DNA from: Betaproteobacteria bacterium
GTDB taxonomy: Bacteria; Pseudomonadota; Gammaproteobacteria; Burkholderiales; Rhodocyclaceae
Length of the DNA: 7,270 nt
Direction: 5' to 3'
Assembly (NCBI GenBank): GCA_025997075.1
Contig: BNUC01000164.1
Coordinates: 1-7,270, forward strand
Below the pieces are notes generated by a model. That model was not told the DNA's origin, ran no database searches, and saw only the letters and a program-made list of their open reading frames with translations. Below are positions 6,093 to 7,270 of the stretch, piece after piece. A program made the translations under genes and the position numbers. How positions within the stretch are numbered: the stretch's first letter is position 1; each line of letters begins with the position of its first letter.

Positions 6093-6526
6093 TGGAGAAT
6101 CCCTACAAAAAGTTGAAGTTCAAATGGTAACCGGATCGGGGGAAAAACCATGACGTGTACCGTCTCATCGGGTTATTCCGGGAACAGAAGCTCATGGATC
6201 GCGTCAGAAGAATTCCCAGCAAGAAATTAGCGACACCCATTAGCCTGCCCGAGTCAAGTGAGTAAAACTTCCTCTCGGCGGCGTTAGCCACTGATCCTAA
6301 TCTTTTTCGTTCTGCAAGTACCGATCACGTCCGTTTCTTCAAATCGTGGCTGCGACGAATCGCGCCAGACACCCATCAGGATCAAGCTGTAAGCGCGCGC
6401 GATATTTGGTAGCAATTCAGCGCGATATTTGGCTCACGTAAGAGTTGCGCCTGATGCAATTTAATTGCAGAAATTATAACAGCCCGTTGTCTCGCCTCGT
6501 TCAAGGATTACGTTTTACACGGACAT
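6093..6526. other. Spacer between chromosomal genes and the phage tail module
   Basis: I see no convincing gene in these 434 bp. A 62-codon minus frame (6291-6103) has no recognisable family or clear ribosome-binding site. Transcription of the phage genes runs leftward into it, while the surface-adhesin-E-like gene begins at its left end, so that gene's promoter should lie here. The prophage-chromosome boundary presumably also lies in this interval, but no tRNA, integrase or obvious attachment core is visible. The only repeat noticed is the 13-bp direct repeat listed separately. Confidence 0.6.
6397..6432 (+). repeat. Two 13-bp direct repeats, 23 bp apart
   Basis: GCGCGATATTTGG occurs perfectly at 6397-6409 and 6420-6432. 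The 23-bp start-to-start distance is close to two turns of B-DNA, as for paired protein-binding sites on one face of the helix. Whether it is an operator, an attachment-site arm or chance is unknown. Confidence 0.5.
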
Positions 6527-7075
6527 TTACCATACGATGGCGTCCAGTTGTTCGATCGTCGTAGTGGCGGCGATCTGGGACTGGAGTTGGGCGTTTTTGG
6601 CTTGGGCTGTGGTTACGCCGTTTTTGACATCGCGGCCGGCTTGCTGGATTTGCGATGCGGTATGGGGTCTGAAATCCCATACATCATTTCCATCGGCACA
6701 CCAGAAGGGGGTTGTCCAGTCGTCCAGTAAATCGGGTAGCAGACTGTCGAGGATCGACGCGGCCAGGTTTTGCTGGTCGGTCATTTTTGTCGGGTAGAGG
6801 TGTTCGGCGCCCAGCGCGGACGAAAAGAAGCCGGAGAGGATTCGCGCCTGGCAAGCGGCGTCGATTTCCTGCGACTTGAGCTGAACGGCGGCCGGGAATT
6901 CCAGCCTCCAGGCGTGGGCTGCGACGTTGTAGCGCCAGGGAAAACTTTTGTACGTTGTCATTCCGGGAACGTCGCCTGTTTCCACGAATAGGCCTGAGTC
7001 CGATGCGGGGATATCTTCTAGATCGGCGTCTCCGTAAGACAGCAGCCATGTGCCGTCATGTGTGTAAAATTTCAT
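6527..7075 (-). CDS. Phage tail protein with a DUF4376-type C-terminal domain
   Basis: The 182-residue protein starts with a short N-terminal part (1-60) holding SFPWRYN and a Trp-rich turn. A domain with DUF4376 hallmarks follows: EIDAACQARILSGFFSSALG (70-89), YPTKMTDQQNL (94-104), WCAD...WDFRPHTASQ (125-142), and a final helical ATTTIEQLDAIVW (170-182). Such proteins usually sit at the distal end of tail-fibre operons in prophages and are thought to be tail or tail-fibre-associated; the exact role is not established. The ATG overlaps the upstream gene's TGA in the form ATGA, so the two are likely translationally coupled. It is the last phage-like gene before the chromosomal genes, fitting the end of a prophage or prophage remnant. 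Confidence 0.75.
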   Translation of the reverse strand: MKFYTHDGTWLLSYGDADLEDIPASDSGLFVETGDVPGMTTYKSFPWRYNVAAHAWRLEFPAAVQLKSQEIDAACQARILSGFFSSALGAEHLYPTKMTDQQNLAASILDSLLPDLLDDWTTPFWCADGNDVWDFRPHTASQIQQAGRDVKNGVTTAQAKNAQLQSQIAATTTIEQLDAIVW

Positions 7076-7270
7076 TTGTAGATCACGGTTACATGAATTG
7101 TGGGGTTATGTATTGTGGCTTTTGTATTTGCCGTGAAGACCAGAGCGACATTGTGCTGGCCAGCCGCGACACGACGGGTCGCGGAGTGCACGGCATTGAG
7201 CCAGGACGTCGAGCCGCCGCCACCGTCAACTTCCACACCATCTAAATAAATCATGGTCGACACGTTTGTC
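7072..7270 (-). CDS. C-terminal end of a phage structural-type protein, cut by the window edge
   Basis: The minus frame is open from the right edge to TGA at 7074-7072. A GTG at 7263 could start a 63-residue protein, but the frame continues past it, so a longer gene is more likely. The visible part has a Gly-run (DGGGGS) followed by beta-strand-like segments (RRVAAGQHNVALVF, then alternating Thr/Ile/Val to the C-terminus). This resembles the last domain of a tail-fibre or tail-tip protein. It overlaps the next gene by 4 bp. Position beside the DUF4376 gene supports a tail-fibre role; sequence alone does not prove it. Confidence 0.5.
   Translation of the reverse strand, partial: TNVSTMIYLDGVEVDGGGGSTSWLNAVHSATRRVAAGQHNVALVFTANTKATIHNPTIHVTVIYK

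Noticed and set aside
6103..6291. 62-codon minus-strand frame in the phage-side spacer
   Set aside because: No recognisable motif or clear ribosome-binding site; length is within chance expectation.

Overview
The window is a composite of three kinds of DNA. Most of it (about 1155-6100) is GC-rich chromosome that looks betaproteobacterial, probably Rhodocyclales-like. That placement is an inference from the ClpA/ClpS sequences and from the periplasmic surface-adhesin-E-like proteins, not from any search. The left end (about 120-1153) is very AT-rich and appears to come from another organism. The right end (about 6527-7270) is the distal part of a phage tail module.

Left end. With the standard code no gene can be read between 105 and 975. 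If TGA is read as glycine (genetic code 25, used by Gracilibacteria and Absconditabacteria), two pieces of a large serine recombinase appear. The N-terminal catalytic part lies on the minus strand (347-105, three in-frame TGAs). The C-terminal zinc-ribbon/coiled-coil and tail part lies on the plus strand (406-975, several in-frame TGAs and two frameshifts). They sit head to head and the middle of the protein is missing. A rho-independent terminator, a TATAAT promoter and what may be the first codons of a further gene follow. The AT-rich sequence stops abruptly at the clpA stop codon. This is either foreign DNA next to clpA or, at least as likely, a chimeric assembly join with a candidate-phyla-radiation organism.

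Centre. clpS and clpA abut on the minus strand and encode the N-degron adaptor and the AAA+ unfoldase of the ClpAP protease. Divergent from clpS is a secreted protein that fuses a surface-adhesin-E-like domain to an alpha-carbonic-anhydrase domain. Two of the three zinc-binding histidines in that domain are replaced (Arg and Gln), as in the acatalytic carbonic-anhydrase-related proteins. It is followed by a 435-bp spacer with GC-rich hairpins bracketed by a 35-bp imperfect direct repeat. After the spacer comes a convergent gene for a stand-alone secreted surface-adhesin-E-like protein, a probable relative of the fusion's N-terminal domain.

Right end. A 430-bp spacer without recognisable genes, holding a 13-bp direct repeat with 23-bp period, separates the chromosomal genes from a DUF4376-type tail protein. 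That gene overlaps by ATGA the end of another phage-like gene that runs off the window. No tRNA, rRNA or CRISPR array was seen.
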